Source of the DNA: Pedobacter jeongneungensis
GTDB lineage: Bacteria; Bacteroidota; Bacteroidia; Sphingobacteriales; Sphingobacteriaceae
DNA length: 64,000 nt
Assembly: GCF_000633455.1 (NCBI RefSeq)
Contig: NZ_AYMG01000009.1
Span: 28,384-92,383 of the forward strand
Reading direction: 5' to 3'
Shown one piece after another: positions 24,435 to 34,200 of this stretch (the stretch's first letter is position 1; each line of letters begins with the position of its first letter). The position numbers were made by a program, and so were the translations under genes. A model generated the notes under the pieces. That model was not told the DNA's origin and searched no databases. It worked only from the letters and a program-made list of their open reading frames with translations.

Positions 24435-25496
24435 TTAGTCTTCAGTCTTGCTGATCTTATAGTGTATGGTAGACATTTCCTTTAAACGGTTTGCGGCAAA
24501 TTCAGGTGTAATATCACGCTGAGGGTTCGCCAGCATCTCATAACCCACCATAAATTTCTTAACGGTTGCCGAACGCAACAATGGTGGATAAAAATGCATG
24601 TGCCAGTGCCATTCAGGGTAATATCCGTTGTTTACCGGCGTTTGGTGCATCCCTGCTGAGTAAGGGAAAGCGGTTTCGAACAGGTTATCGTATTTAGTTG
24701 TGAGTACTTTAATCGCCCCGGCCAATGATTTCTTTTCTGCCTCGCTAAACAATTTGATACTGTTTACATGGCGTTTACTGATGATCATGGTTTCGTAAGG
24801 CCAAACCGCCCAGAAAGGCACCAGTACCACGAAATGATCGTTTTCAAATACAATACGCTCATTTTTTTTCAATTCCAGCTTTAAATAATCGGCCAATAAA
24901 CTTCTCCTGTGAATGGCATAGTAAGTTTTCTGACGTTCAGTCTCTTTGGCAATTTCCAATGGGATATCGCCCTGCGACCAGATCTGTCCATGCGGATGCG
25001 GATTGCTACAACCCATTATATCTCCCTTGTTTTCGAAAATCTGGATGTATTTGATCCAATCGTTTTCGGCAAGGCTATTGAATTCATTTTGCCAAACATT
25101 TACCACCGCGGTGATGGCTTCCACACTCATTTCTGGTAGTGTAAGGTTATGCTTTGGACTAAAACTAATTACCCTGCAAAGTCCGCGCTGGTTATTGGCA
25201 ACCAATAAATCATTCTCGTTCATATTTCCGGCAGGGGTATCTTCCAGCAAGGCTGCAAAATCATTGTTAAAAACAAAACTTTCGGTATAATCAGGATTGC
25301 TATCGCCATCTGCCCTGCCATTGCCCGGGCATAAATAACATTTAGGATCGTATTCGGGGCGGTTATCGGGTGTTAGCGCTTCAACCTTACCCTGCCAGGG
25401 CCTTTTAGTACGGTGTGGGGAAACTAAAACCCATTCTCCGGTTAATATATTTAACCTGGTATGCGGATTACTGTCGAGTTCGAATGTTTGGTTCAT
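24435..25496 (-). CDS. galT: Galactose-1-phosphate uridylyltransferase
   Basis: 353 residues. It exchanges UMP between UDP-glucose and galactose-1-phosphate. The start LNILTGEWVLVSPHRTKRPWQG, the zinc-site segment CYLCPGNGRADGD, and the catalytic HIT-like motif SNPHPHGQIW (uridylylated His) are intact, as is the C-terminal EWHWHMHFYPPLLRS. First gene of the galT-galK-symporter operon. It is divergent from a NrtR-type regulator, with a large palindrome in the shared promoter region. Confidence 0.96.
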   Translation of the reverse strand: MNQTFELDSNPHTRLNILTGEWVLVSPHRTKRPWQGKVEALTPDNRPEYDPKCYLCPGNGRADGDSNPDYTESFVFNNDFAALLEDTPAGNMNENDLLVANNQRGLCRVISFSPKHNLTLPEMSVEAITAVVNVWQNEFNSLAENDWIKYIQIFENKGDIMGCSNPHPHGQIWSQGDIPLEIAKETERQKTYYAIHRRSLLADYLKLELKKNERIVFENDHFVVLVPFWAVWPYETMIISKRHVNSIKLFSEAEKKSLAGAIKVLTTKYDNLFETAFPYSAGMHQTPVNNGYYPEWHWHMHFYPPLLRSATVKKFMVGYEMLANPQRDITPEFAANRLKEMSTIHYKISKTED

Positions 25497-25562
25497 CTTA
25501 TATTTTCAATTGGTTAGAAAAAGGAAGTCATTTTACTTCACCCGTCTAAGCCGCCAAATTAT

Positions 25563-25605
25563 AAAATTAATATTAATTGTCAAAACGACAATTAATATTA
25601 ATTTT
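25563..25605. promoter_or_regulatory. Perfect 19-bp-arm palindrome between galT and the NrtR-type regulator (candidate operator)
   Basis: The right arm GACAATTAATATTAATTTT (25587-25605) is the exact reverse complement of 25563-25581, with AAAAC at the centre. It lies about 67 nt before galT and 52 nt before the regulator start. No U-tract fits termination. NrtR-family proteins bind palindromes in such divergent regions, so this is the probable galactose operator. Confidence 0.7.
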
Positions 25606-25656
25606 TATATTCGTGAAAAATTGAACATATTAAGCCTTTAAAACCTCTTATAAAAA

Positions 25657-26355
25657 ATGATTGAATATTCCAGACAGCCGCATTACCTTGTTGCTGTTGA
25701 CTGTATCGTATTTGGATTTGATGGCGAGCACCTTAAAATTCTTCTTGTAAAGCGCGGTTTAGAGCCCGAAATAAATAAATGGAGCTTGATGGGCGGTTTT
25801 GTTGGTGCTGATGAAAGCCCCGATGATGCCGCAAACAGGGTGTTAAAAAAAATGACAGGTTTAGAAGGTGTGTACCTGGAACAGCTGCAGATTTATGGCG
25901 AGCCTAAGCGCGATCCGATAGAACGTACGCTTTCTGTAGGTTATTTTGCTTTGATTGATATTCATAAATATGAAGCACAGTTAAACGACGATTACGAAGC
26001 AGAATGGTTTTTGATCAACGAGAGGCCTAAACTGATTTTCGACCATAATGAAATGGTTGCAGATGCGCGGAAAAAACTGAGGTACAAAGCAGCCCTCCAC
26101 CCTATTCTGTTCGAAATGTTGCCTAAAAAATTCACCATACCGCAGTTGCACATCCTTTTTGAAGAGGTAAACGATACCAAAATTGATACAAGAAATTTCA
26201 GCCGTAAGATTACTTCAACCGGATTATTGATCAAACTGGCTGAAAAAGACAGAACAGGCTCTAAAAAAGGGGCATTTTATTTCAAACTCGACAAAAAGAA
26301 ATATGCTGCCAATGCCCAGGCTTTTTTAAACCTGATGCCAAATTTGAAGGTTTAA
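25657..26355 (+). CDS. NrtR-family (Nudix-fold) sugar regulator, probable galactose regulator
   Basis: 232 residues. Residues 10-150 are a Nudix fold (LVAVDCIVFGFDGEHLKILLVKRG...WSLMGGFVGADESPDDAANRVL). The Nudix box has lost the catalytic Glu residues: the usual REUxEE positions read RVLKKM. A hydrolase is therefore unlikely, and the domain should sense a ligand. Residues about 155-232 form a winged helix (FTIPQLHILFEEVNDTKIDTRNFSRKITSTGLLIKL). This is the architecture of Bacteroidota sugar regulators such as AraR. Its position opposite galT suggests that it responds to a galactose metabolite. Confidence 0.85.
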   Translation: MIEYSRQPHYLVAVDCIVFGFDGEHLKILLVKRGLEPEINKWSLMGGFVGADESPDDAANRVLKKMTGLEGVYLEQLQIYGEPKRDPIERTLSVGYFALIDIHKYEAQLNDDYEAEWFLINERPKLIFDHNEMVADARKKLRYKAALHPILFEMLPKKFTIPQLHILFEEVNDTKIDTRNFSRKITSTGLLIKLAEKDRTGSKKGAFYFKLDKKKYAANAQAFLNLMPNLKV

Positions 26356-26447
26356 TTAATTTTGTATTTTATACTTCTGGTAGTGCTGTAAAAGGTAAAA
26401 CAAAACCGAAGCGTTATTCCTTTGCTTAGGTAGTTAATACCTTAAAT

Positions 26448-28259
26448 ATGGCAAAGCACAAAAAAAGACCTTTTCAACCTATAGAAAACTATGGCGTTAT
26501 TGGTAACCTGAAAACCGTTGTGCTGGTTTCTTTAAAGGGATCAATTGATTTTTTGTGTGCCCCTAGGTTTGACTCACCTAGCGTTTTTGCTTCCATGCTC
26601 GATTCGGAAAAAGGTGGTTATTTTTCTGTTGAGCCACAATTGGAAAACTGTACCAGCAAACAGCTTTATCTGCCTGGAACGGCAGTTCTGCTTACCCGTT
26701 TTTTTGCCGACCAAGGCATTGCCGAACTCAGTGATTATATGCCACTATCAAAGGAAGTGGATTTTCCCAGTGCCATTGTAAGGCAGATTAAATCCATCAG
26801 GGGCAATATTACTTTTAAGGTTTTCTGCGTACCCAGTTTTGGTTATACTGAAAGTCCACATACTACTCATCATGAAAGCAATGAACTGATTTTCTTTTCG
26901 AAAACCGAAAAACTAACCCTAAAATTAAAAGCCGATGTGCCCTTGCATATAGAAAAAGGTACGGGTTACGCTGCTTTTACGCTTAAGGAATCGGAAACCG
27001 CACACATCATCATGGAAATTATTGAGGATGAGCAAGAAGGAGCCGATTTAAACCATTATACCGAACATGGCTACCGCAAAACAGTAGATTATTGGCGGAC
27101 ATGGATCAACCAGACTACATATAAAGGTCGTTATGACGAAATCATCAGGAGATCGGCCATAACCCTCAAACTGCTTACTTCAGCCGAATTTGGCTCGGTA
27201 GTAGCTGCTCCAACTTTTGGCCTGCCCGAAACCATTGGCGGGGACAGGAATTGGGATTACCGTTTCACCTGGATCAGGGATGCCGCTTTTACGATGTACG
27301 CTTTTTTAAGACTTGGCTTTTTTGATGAAGCCACAGCTTTTATGGACTGGATATTTAACCTCTGCCAGAAAGTTGACCTTCAACTGGTGTACCAGATAGA
27401 TGGAAATGCGAAAATTAAAGAAGTAGAAGCCGATCAGTTTGAAGGTTACCATTCATCTAAACCTGTACGCATAGGTAATGAAGCTGCAAGTCAGTTGCAA
27501 ATCGATATTTACGGCGAACTGATTGATACGGTGTATATTTACAACAAATCGCACAAACCGATTACCTACGAATTTTGGACATTGATTGAAAAGCAGGTTG
27601 AATGCGTAATTAAACAATGGAAAAAACCTGATCATGGGATCTGGGAAATCAGGAGTGAGAAAAAGGAATTCTTACATACGCGTTTGATGTGCTGGGTAGC
27701 ATTGGACAGGGCGATTAAAATTGCCGAAAACCGATCGTTCCCCTACCCTGAAAGGGAATGGCACAACATCCGCAGCGAGATTTACGAAGATATTTACCAT
27801 AATTTCTGGAATAAGAAACTGGGGGCCTGGGTACAGTATAAAGGTGCTACACATGTAGATGCGAGTGCGCTGCTGATGCCCTTAACACATTTTATCTCAC
27901 CATTAGAACCCCGATGGCTTTCTACTATGAAAGCGATTGATGAAGAACTGTTGCTGGATGTACTGGTTTACCGCTACAAAAACGGCATGACCAAAATAGA
28001 TGGTTTAGAAGGTGAAGAGGGTACTTTTAACATGTGCTCTTTCTGGTTTATAGAAGCACTCGCCAAAAGCGGGGAAGTGGAGCGTGCTGTAGAAAATTTT
28101 GAAAAGATGATCGGTTATTCCAACCATCTTTTATTATTTAGCGAAGAACTAGGCAGAAAAGGCGAACATTTAGGCAATTTCCCCCAGGCTTTTACACACC
28201 TTGCCTTAATCAGTGCGGCTGTAGAACTGAATAAACAACTGAGTCGCGAAACCGGTTAG
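26448..28259 (+). CDS. GH15-family glucoamylase/trehalase-like enzyme
   Basis: 603 residues, without a signal peptide, so cytosolic. The N-terminal beta-sandwich starts PIENYGVIGNLKTVVLVSLKGSIDFLCAPRFDSPSVFASMLD. An (alpha/alpha)6 barrel follows, with TIGGDRNWDYRFTWIRDAAFTMYAFLRLGF and the catalytic-Glu region KIDGLEGEEGTFNMCSFWFIEALAKSG. Members of this bacterial branch hydrolyse alpha-glucosidic sugars, and some are trehalases; the substrate cannot be settled here. Its stop lies one base from the stop of the convergent SDR gene, with no room for a separate terminator. Confidence 0.9.
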   Translation: MAKHKKRPFQPIENYGVIGNLKTVVLVSLKGSIDFLCAPRFDSPSVFASMLDSEKGGYFSVEPQLENCTSKQLYLPGTAVLLTRFFADQGIAELSDYMPLSKEVDFPSAIVRQIKSIRGNITFKVFCVPSFGYTESPHTTHHESNELIFFSKTEKLTLKLKADVPLHIEKGTGYAAFTLKESETAHIIMEIIEDEQEGADLNHYTEHGYRKTVDYWRTWINQTTYKGRYDEIIRRSAITLKLLTSAEFGSVVAAPTFGLPETIGGDRNWDYRFTWIRDAAFTMYAFLRLGFFDEATAFMDWIFNLCQKVDLQLVYQIDGNAKIKEVEADQFEGYHSSKPVRIGNEAASQLQIDIYGELIDTVYIYNKSHKPITYEFWTLIEKQVECVIKQWKKPDHGIWEIRSEKKEFLHTRLMCWVALDRAIKIAENRSFPYPEREWHNIRSEIYEDIYHNFWNKKLGAWVQYKGATHVDASALLMPLTHFISPLEPRWLSTMKAIDEELLLDVLVYRYKNGMTKIDGLEGEEGTFNMCSFWFIEALAKSGEVERAVENFEKMIGYSNHLLLFSEELGRKGEHLGNFPQAFTHLALISAAVELNKQLSRETG

Positions 28260-28260
28260 C

Positions 28261-29031
28261 CTATTGTTCTTCGTAATGATAAGTTAAACCACCATCCACA
28301 AAATAAGTTGATCCGGTTACATAAGCAGCTTCATCTGACGCGAGGAAAGCCACCACATTGGCCACATCTTCTACCTTGCCCATTCTTTTTAAAGGGATGT
28401 TCTGTAATACTTTTTCCAATTGTTCTTTATCTTCTAATAAATCCTGATTAATCGGTGTAGAAACCGCACCAGGCGCTACATTATTAATCCTGATGTTAAA
28501 AGGGGCCAGTTCTGTAGCCAGGTTTCTGGTCAGCATTCTTAAACCGCCCTTACTTGCACAATAAGCCGCAAAATGTGGAAATACGATTTCTTCATGTACC
28601 GAACTCATATTGATTACCGTGCCAGCTACTTTATGCTCGCGACAGTAGTTTACAAAAGACTGGATTCCAAAAAAAACACCTTTTAAATTGGTATCCATTA
28701 CCAGGTCGTAATCTTCTTCTGTTACCTCCCAAAAATCGGCCTTCTTCTCTACACCTGCATTATTGATCAGAATATCGAGCTGACCAAATTCTTTTACGGC
28801 ATCGTTTACCAGCTTAACAGCTTCTTTCGCCTTGCTTAAATCGGCGGCTAAAAATACCGCTTTCTGTCCCAGTTCTTTGATCTGGGCAATCAGTTTTTCG
28901 CCCCGCTCATCAAATTTATGTCCATTTAAAATAATATCACAGCCCTCTTTTGCTAATTTTAACGCACATGCGGCGCCTATTCCCTGGCTGCTTCCCGTAA
29001 TTAAAGCTACTTTGTTTTTAAAACGATCCAT
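28261..29031 (-). CDS. SDR-family oxidoreductase
   Basis: 256 residues from the ATG at 29029-29031 (MDRFKNKVALITGSSQGIG). A classical short-chain dehydrogenase: cofactor motif TGSSQGIG, NNAG, catalytic Ser in INMSSVHEE, YCASK active-site pair, and a C-terminal SDEAAYVTGSTYFVDGGLTYHY. It resembles glucose 1-dehydrogenase-like SDRs, but the substrate is unknown. The upstream extension to 29091 is hydrophobic and AT-rich and was not used. Confidence 0.9.
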   Translation of the reverse strand: MDRFKNKVALITGSSQGIGAACALKLAKEGCDIILNGHKFDERGEKLIAQIKELGQKAVFLAADLSKAKEAVKLVNDAVKEFGQLDILINNAGVEKKADFWEVTEEDYDLVMDTNLKGVFFGIQSFVNYCREHKVAGTVINMSSVHEEIVFPHFAAYCASKGGLRMLTRNLATELAPFNIRINNVAPGAVSTPINQDLLEDKEQLEKVLQNIPLKRMGKVEDVANVVAFLASDEAAYVTGSTYFVDGGLTYHYEEQ

Positions 29032-29266
29032 ATCTAATTTTTTATAATAGTTAAAGAAAATTAAAGGGAATATGTTTGCAGAAAATAGCATTAAAACCGC
29101 ATTGATTTAAAATAAGTTACATCGAAGGAGATCAGGAAATGGCAACTAAATTATTATGATTAATACGGAAAATATAACTTCTTAAATAAAACACCGTTAT
29201 ACGTATAATCATTTATTAGTATGTTTGGGCAACAAACACACAATAAACTTAAATTAATCTTTAAAC

Positions 29267-29794
29267 ATGAACATTACAAAAAATCTCCTATTTACCACGC
29301 TTATTGCTTTAGGTACACTTACCATGTACTCTTGTAAAACCAAAAAACTGGTAGCAAAACCAGCACCTGCTCCTGTTGAAAAGCCAGCGCCACCTGTTGA
29401 AGAGAAAAAAACAGCACCTGAGCCAGAACCAGAAAAACCAGAACCGATTGAAAAACCGAATTTTAATTTAGATAACATCCAGTTCGAGTTTAATTCGTTC
29501 GTACTTAAAACTTCTTCTTTTCCTATTTTAGATAAAGCAGTAGCCGAAATGAAAAAATCGCCTGATACTAAATTTATACTTAATGGGTATTCATCCGCAG
29601 AGGGCACACCAGAGCACAATATGTCGCTTTCAATCGACCGCGCAAACTCCGTAAAATCTTATTTTGTTAATGCAGGTTTAAATGGCAACAATTTTACCAT
29701 TGTTGGTCACGGTGATAAAGATCCGATCAGTCCAAATACTACTGAAGAAGGTAGGATTTTAAACCGTAGAACTGAAATTAAGGTTCAGAAGTAA
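29267..29794 (+). CDS. OmpA-family lipoprotein with Pro/Glu/Lys linker
   Basis: 175 residues. Signal peptide and lipobox LTMYSC (Cys23). A low-complexity linker of KPAPAPVEKPAPPVEEKK units spans residues about 30-65. A compact OmpA-like domain follows (FILNGYSSAEGTPEHNMSLSIDRANSVKSYFVNAGL...GDKDPISPNTTEEGRILNRRTEIKVQ) with the peptidoglycan-binding Asp and Arg pattern. It is an outer-membrane lipoprotein expected to anchor to the wall. It ends in its own terminator at 29825. Confidence 0.88.
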   Translation: MNITKNLLFTTLIALGTLTMYSCKTKKLVAKPAPAPVEKPAPPVEEKKTAPEPEPEKPEPIEKPNFNLDNIQFEFNSFVLKTSSFPILDKAVAEMKKSPDTKFILNGYSSAEGTPEHNMSLSIDRANSVKSYFVNAGLNGNNFTIVGHGDKDPISPNTTEEGRILNRRTEIKVQK

Positions 29795-29824
29795 GTATAA
29801 AAAATAATTAATAAGACTATTTAA

Positions 29825-29853
29825 ACCCCGCAGACTTTAAAAATCTACGGGGT
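29825..29853 (+). terminator. Hairpin terminator after the OmpA-like lipoprotein
   Basis: Stem ACCCCGCAGA / TCTACGGGGT (one mismatch) with a short A-rich loop. The U-tract is weak (CTAAATTT). Confidence 0.6.
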
Positions 29854-30163
29854 CTAAATTTCACAATTTATTAGTAAACACGCTAAAATACTTATCAATT
29901 TTAGTCTGGGAAGCAATTATAGTAGCATTTGGGGAATGCAGTCCTGCCCCCAAGCTGCCGATGAAAAATTGGCAGCTCGCTAAGGTCAGGTTAGTTATTA
30001 GCCATTGTACAACTATCCATAATCTATAAACCCGATCGAAAGCGGTATTCCGATTTTTCATCGGAATTTAGCAAAGAGCGGGGCTGAAAACCCCTATAAA
30101 AAACCGAACCTCCATTTCCAAAAAAATTTAGCAGTTTTTTTGACTTTAGGTTAGCAACCTGTA
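29854..30163. other. Intergenic region with hairpin element
   Basis: 310 nt, no gene. Several small stems (GCTGCC/GGCAGC near 29957, ATTCCGAT/ATCGGAAT near 30047, GGGG/CCCC near 30080) surround the second copy of the AACCxGATCG element. Confidence 0.5.
30029..30086 (+). repeat. AACCxGATCG hairpin intergenic element, copy 2
   Basis: AACCCGATCGAAAGCGG, hairpin ATTCCGAT/ATCGGAAT, then AGAGCGGGGCTG. It parallels the reversed copy at 6183-6249. Confidence 0.55.
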
Positions 30164-30451
30164 TTACCCTTGTTTAACATCAGAATGGCCAAGGTTCATT
30201 GAAGGATTTACTTCATCACGGATAAGCTGCTTTAATTCTTTAATCTCAGGAAAGCGCTGCATCTGTTTCCTATCGAAAATCAATTTTTCATTCACGGTTA
30301 TTGTAAAAACCCCAGAAGTTTCACTTGGTAATAAAGTTACTCCTTTTACCTCATCAACAAAAGTGATTAAAATTTCCTGCGCCATATATGCCGAACGAAG
30401 CATCCAGCCACATTTAGGACAATAGGTGATGTTTATGAGCGGTTTTTCCAT
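30164..30451 (-). CDS. SelT/SelW/SelH-family (Rdx) thioredoxin-fold protein
   Basis: 95 residues with the redox motif Cys11-Pro-Lys-Cys14 (ITYCPKCGWMLRSAYMAQEIL) and the SGVFTITVNEKLIFDRKQMQRFPEIKELKQLIRD block of this family. Bacterial members are Cys homologs of selenoproteins W/T/H with unknown redox partners; they are expected to be cytosolic. It stands alone, with repeats on both sides. Confidence 0.88.
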   Translation of the reverse strand: MEKPLINITYCPKCGWMLRSAYMAQEILITFVDEVKGVTLLPSETSGVFTITVNEKLIFDRKQMQRFPEIKELKQLIRDEVNPSMNLGHSDVKQG

Positions 30452-30663
30452 GATTTTTTTTCACAAGAATACGTAAAGTAATGGAAGATGTGATATGAAA
30501 AGGAATGATGGGGGTAAAATAACCAATGATCAATCTATCATGACCAATAGCAATTGTTTTAGGATTAATCAATAAACATTAATGATAAGGAAAATTATGG
30601 AAGATGTAAGATGGATGATGAAAGTAAATAACGAATAATCAATATGCATTAGTCCAATTAATA

Positions 30664-30709
30664 ACTTTGAAAATCTTTTTTGGCTCAATGCTCAGAAGAT
30701 TGTCAAAGT
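30664..30709. repeat. 45-nt hairpin repeat, copy D (46 nt, reversed flanks)
   Basis: ACTTTGAAAATCTT / AAGATTGTCAAAGT arms, one mismatch. Both flanks match, in reverse complement, the flanks of copies B and C (TTAATTGGACT on one side, AGAAAAC after GGCAGT on the other). Confidence 0.8.
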
Positions 30710-30863
30710 TTTCTTACTGCCTTTATTTCTTAATGATATATAAAATAAGTCCTTAAGTCAAGGATCGGATGTTTGAAATTTGAGGTATAAAAAATAACGC
30801 TGCGATCTCCTCGCCTTTTCTTTGTGGCTTTTGCGGTAAAAATAGAAGAGGTCAGATTAACCT

Positions 30864-30965
30864 TTACCTTCTCTTCTCTCTATCGGGTCTAAAAATAATA
30901 TAAAAAACAAAAATTCCTGCCAACAAAAAAACAATGCCTAAAATTAAATTTGCCCTATCATCCAT
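30864..30965 (-). CDS. Candidate 33-residue single-pass membrane protein
   Basis: The minus-strand ORF starts MDDRANLILGIVFLLAGIF, giving one hydrophobic helix (residues about 7-25), and ends in a basic tail, RPDREKRR. The acidic N-terminus, helix and basic C-terminus fit a small inner-membrane protein with a defined topology. There is no homology evidence, and it lies in repeat-rich DNA, so it could be chance. Confidence 0.4.
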   Translation of the reverse strand: MDDRANLILGIVFLLAGIFVFYIIFRPDREKRR

Positions 30966-31236
30966 ATTAAAGCAACACCACGATGCCCAAATAGTTGGGA
31001 TTAATTACACAACCTGAAGGAGTATTTCAATAACACTGAACAAAATGAACTAAACAAGTTTTAGGCTCAATTGTTATCAAAATAGAAAAGGGGTATCCAC
31101 ATCCATGTTTACCCCATTTCAAATTACTCCCGTGTTAGAGGAATTATTAATACATTGATTAAGCACATTTTGTTTGCTTTGTCTTGATTATCATACATTA
31201 TAAATTCCAAATAGGTTAAAATAAGTAAATAGCGAT

Positions 31237-31263
31237 CATTCGACTCCGCTCAGGATGACGAGG
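31237..31263 (+). repeat. TCGACTxCGCTCAGGxTGAC dispersed repeat, copy 3
   Basis: CATTCGACTCCGCTCAGGATGACGAGG, just past the end of the CheB-CheR-kinase gene. Confidence 0.75.
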
Positions 31264-31293
31264 CTTAGAAAATATTCAACTTATAACAAACAG

Positions 31294-34200
31294 CTATTTA
31301 TTTTTCAATGGAATTTTAAACCAGAATTCAGAACCTTCACCCTCCTTACTGTTTACGCCTATATCGCCACCATGCCTTTCAACAATTTCTGCTGAGATAT
31401 ATAAACCGAGGCCAAGCCCTGAAAAGCTATGTGATGAGGCTTCTACCCGGAAAAAGCGGTCGAATACAAATTGCGATTTATCTTTAGGAATGCCAATACC
31501 ATAGTCCCGAACGGCAACCAACAGGTAATCTTCTTCTGTTTTTGCCGAAACTTCAATTTTATCAGCATCGGGCGAATATTTAATGGCATTTGAGATAAAA
31601 TTACTCAATACCTGTTCAATACGGTTACGATCGGCATGTATCTGTACATCAGTTATTTGCTGCACAATACTGTGCCTGTTCAAACTTTCCTGCAAACCAT
31701 CAATGGCATCTTCTATCACTCCGGCAATGTTAAAGTCAGAGAAGTTGAAAGTCATTTTACCAGCCTGTATCTTGGTTACATCCAATAAATCTTCAACCAG
31801 CGCTGTAAGTTTTCCAATTTGTCGGTTGGCCTTATCTACGAACTCATAAATCTTTTCGAATTTCTGCTGTTCGGCCATTCTAAGCGCAAACTGCAAAAAG
31901 CCCTTGATACTGGTAATAGGCGTTTTCAGCTCGTGACTGGCAATACTCATAAATTCATCCTTACGGTGCATCAGCTCTTTTGTGGCCTGTTGCGCTTTCA
32001 TTAAATCGGTGACTTCGAAGCCAAAGAAAGCGATCCCATCTATTACACCTTTATCAGAAAATACAGGGTTTAAGATCATATCGAACCACTTTTCTACTGA
32101 TTTACCTGTAGTTTTATTTACCTGATCAATTTTATAGGCATTGGCTACATATGTTTTGCCTGTTTGCATTACCCGATCTTCAATTTCCAAAAGTTCGGGT
32201 GATTCAAATTTAGATCCATTCCCAATCCTTGAGCGGCCGATATAATCCGTACCTCCATCAAAGGTTTTAAAGGCTTCGTTCACAAATTCGTATTTAAGCC
32301 CCTCACCTCTGCGGATGGTAATTAATGCAGGTGCATTTTTGAAGATGCTATAAAACTCGTCCTGCTGTTTTTTGATGAGTTTTTGGAGCTCTATACGCTT
32401 TTTCTCGGTATGTTTTTGTTTACTGATGTCAATCACATAGGTTACAGCACCGTTTGGTACTTCTTCATCGAGCAGTGCAGAACCAACTAAAACATCTACA
32501 GGAACGCCGTCTTTATTAAGGTACTGTTTTTCGAAAGGCGGACAAAAGCCTTCTTCTTTTAACAATTTAGCAGATATTTTACTGATTGGCATAAAAGCTT
32601 CAGGTGTAATCTGCATCCAATCGATATTTCCATTTTCGAAATCAGACCTTGTATAACCTAAAAGTTTTAAGAAAATATCATTGGCATCTTCTATCCTACC
32701 GGTTTCGGTGTTGCTAAATAAGATCCCGATGACGTTGGATTCGAAAATCTTTCTGAATTTACGTTCGGTAGAATTCAGTTTTACTTCGGTATCTACCAGT
32801 TTCGAAATATCAACAATAGAGCCCACCATGCGGTAAGGGGTTTGCAGATCATCCAGTAAAATACTTCCACGATCGAGCAAAGTAGCATAACTACCATCGG
32901 CTTTTTGTAAACGGTACTGCGATGTCCATTGTGTTTCGTTGTGGTTAATGGCATCGTAAACACTTGTTTTTACACGTTCGCGGTCATCAGGGTGGACTTT
33001 ATCAAACCAAAAGGCAATATTATCCGTTTGAGCATCTTTTTCATAACCAAACATCGTGGTAAAGTTGTCACTCCGCCACATGGTATTTTGCGCCAGGTTC
33101 CAGTCCCAAATGGTATCGTTAGTGGCATGCGATACCAGGTTGAAACGTTCTTCACTTTCGGAAAGTTTCATGGTACGCTCTTTCACCTTCAACTCCAGGT
33201 CGGCATTGAGCTGACGCAGGTTTTCGCGTGTGCCTAAAAGCTCGTTATAATTTTTCTTCAGTTTCTGTTCAGCCAGTTTTTGCTGACTGATATCAGTCAA
33301 AGTGGCCACAAAACCATCAGACATTTTTACGGCAATAAGCTGACACCATTGTTCTTTAGAAAACTGTAGTTCTGTTTCGAGCACTTTTCCGTTTTCAACA
33401 ACGCCAACATATTTATTAAAAAGGTTGCTTACAACCAGTTCAGGTATCATTTTAACCAGCCTGGCCCCTGTTAATTCTGCTTTATTCTTGTTTAAAATAC
33501 TCAGCGCAGAATCATTAAAGGTGCTGCATTCAAAATCTATGATAAAATGTTTGGCATCCCTTACGGCCCTGAAGGCCAAAATACCATTTAAACTTGCATT
33601 GAAAACTCCGCTGATGATATTATTAAGTTCGGTAATCTTTGAAATATCAACAAAAGAAATCACTACACCATCCACTCGCTTATCTTTCCTTAAATAAGGC
33701 ATAATACGCATTAACGAACGGGTATTGTTTTTTAGTTGTACTTCTTTTTCAATGATGTGGCCGTTTAACAATACTTTTCTGATATCACCGGTAAAGCTTT
33801 CAGCTTTAATATTATTCGAAATATGTTCAATCGAACGGCCAATATCTGCTTCAATCAAGTTCACCATACTGATGGCAGCAGGGTTAAATTTGCGGATAAT
33901 CATTCCGGCATCCAGAAAAATCTGCCCGATATCCGTACTCCTGAAATAATTGTCCAGATCATCATTCAACTCGATGAGTTCTTTGATTTTAAGCTGATGC
34001 TCAGTATTTAAGGTATGAAGTTCCTCATTTAGCGATTGTAACTCCTCGTTGCTGGATTGCAGCTCTTCATTGGCGGAAAGCAGTTCTTCATTACTGGATT
34101 GAAGCTCCTCGTTGGTCGTCTCCATTTCTTCAACGGCCATCTGCAGGTTCGAACGGGTTTCGTTCAATTCGGCTTCCAGTTCGAATACATATTCGGACTG

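Larger units (their letters stand above)
30452..31293. other. Long intergenic region: repeats and one candidate micro-gene
   Basis: 842 nt. It contains diverged copies of AATGATCAAT-type segments (30515-30660), a match to 6333-6360 at about 30597-30620, the 45-nt hairpin copy D, a 33-codon ORF (30864-30965, minus) and a TCGACTCCGCTCAGGATGAC element. The rest is AT-rich with nothing recognised. Confidence 0.6.

Noticed and set aside
29861..30061. 66-codon minus-strand ORF next to the OmpA-like lipoprotein
   Set aside because: It overlaps a repeated hairpin element and the composition is not protein-like.
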